From contig CM037873.1 in the NCBI GenBank assembly GCA_021292105.1, positions 10,703,489 through 10,767,488 on the forward strand: a stretch of 64,000 nt of DNA. Reading direction: 5' to 3'. Each line of letters starts with the position of its first letter. Position 1 is the first letter of the stretch. Positions 63,650 to 64,000 of this stretch are shown here, in pieces. A program made the translations under genes and the position numbers. Below the pieces are notes generated by a model. The model was not told where the DNA came from. It saw nothing but the letters and a program-made list of their open reading frames with translations, and ran no database searches. This stretch comes from Anadara kagoshimensis (lineage: Eukaryota; Mollusca; Bivalvia; Arcoida; Arcidae).

Positions 63650-63768
63650 TTTGAGCACCCGGTCTCACTCCCCTTGTTCAAGTTTACGTATTTAATTTAT
63701 TATCCAGTTTTTAAGTTTCTACTTTGCTTTAGATTCGTGATTTGGACATGGGTTAGCATCTTTGATTA
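63650..63768 (+). mobile_element. Penelope-like element 3' tail fragment (decayed)
   Basis: TTGAGCACCCGGTCTCACTC, CAAGTTTACGTATTTAA, TTCTACTTTGCTTTAGAT and TTGGACATGGGTTAGCATCT. Confidence 0.6.
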
Positions 63769-64000
63769 GGAACAACTGTACTGGTTTTATATATGTCTAT
63801 AACTTTCATATTGGGTTTATCTTATCGTATTATTTCCTATTTTACTTGTGTGCGGTTTCATCGTCTTTGTTGCATAACCTCTTGACTTTTCAACACATAA
63901 TGTATTGCATTATTATTTAGATTTTTTTCTGCCTCGTCATTATTATGTTTAAATGGCTAGTTTGTTGCCCAGTCACGTGTTATACAGCTAATATTTCCCG

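Overview
The window reads as nuclear DNA of an invertebrate animal, most likely a lophotrochozoan and probably a bivalve mollusc (inference). It is AT-rich, with long introns bounded by GT..AG, many dinucleotide and trinucleotide repeats, and dense degraded mobile elements. One retroelement family encodes a reverse transcriptase (RT) with the GIPMGTNC and YIDD signatures that I associate with invertebrate Penelope-like elements. No bacterial-style operons, rRNA genes or CRISPR arrays are visible.

The main gene is on the minus strand and fills most of the window. It is a 17-exon class C GPCR of the metabotropic GABA-B receptor family, closer to the GABA-B2 type, running from its start codon at 48382 to a stop at 5724 or 5512. 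Exon 1 holds the signal peptide, an unusual glycosylated stalk and the start of the venus-flytrap domain. Exons 2 to 9 complete the ligand domain. Exons 10 to 14 carry the seven membrane helices. Exons 15 to 17 carry the cytoplasmic tail with a coiled coil. All splice phases close. Exons 1 to 15 give 871 codons, and the whole protein is 1111 residues in the first tail frame. The tail shows a frame discontinuity near its end. Several positions that contact GABA in GABA-B1 are replaced.

At the left edge, on the plus strand, is the last exon (1411-1689) of a protein with a mitochondria-eating-protein (MIEAP/SPATA18) C-terminal domain. Its other exons lie outside the window or were not found.

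The introns and the region upstream of the receptor are a repeat landscape. There are about 27 copies, in both orientations, of one 3' tail belonging to the Penelope-like element. Four copies keep RT coding sequence (38.2, 53.7, 59.3 and 62.2 kb). Other elements are a 2.9-kb element with inverted ends, internal 160-170 bp tandem repeats and a small cysteine-rich ORF (38.9-41.8 kb), a TA-flanked MITE (38.6 kb), a long-inverted-repeat element (20.9-22.15 kb), a small MITE (0.79 kb), several hairpin-forming inverted repeats and two tRNA-like promoter boxes. Two foldback elements (36.7 and 57.9 kb) share a central hairpin but have unrelated long stems; these are the least explained structures here.
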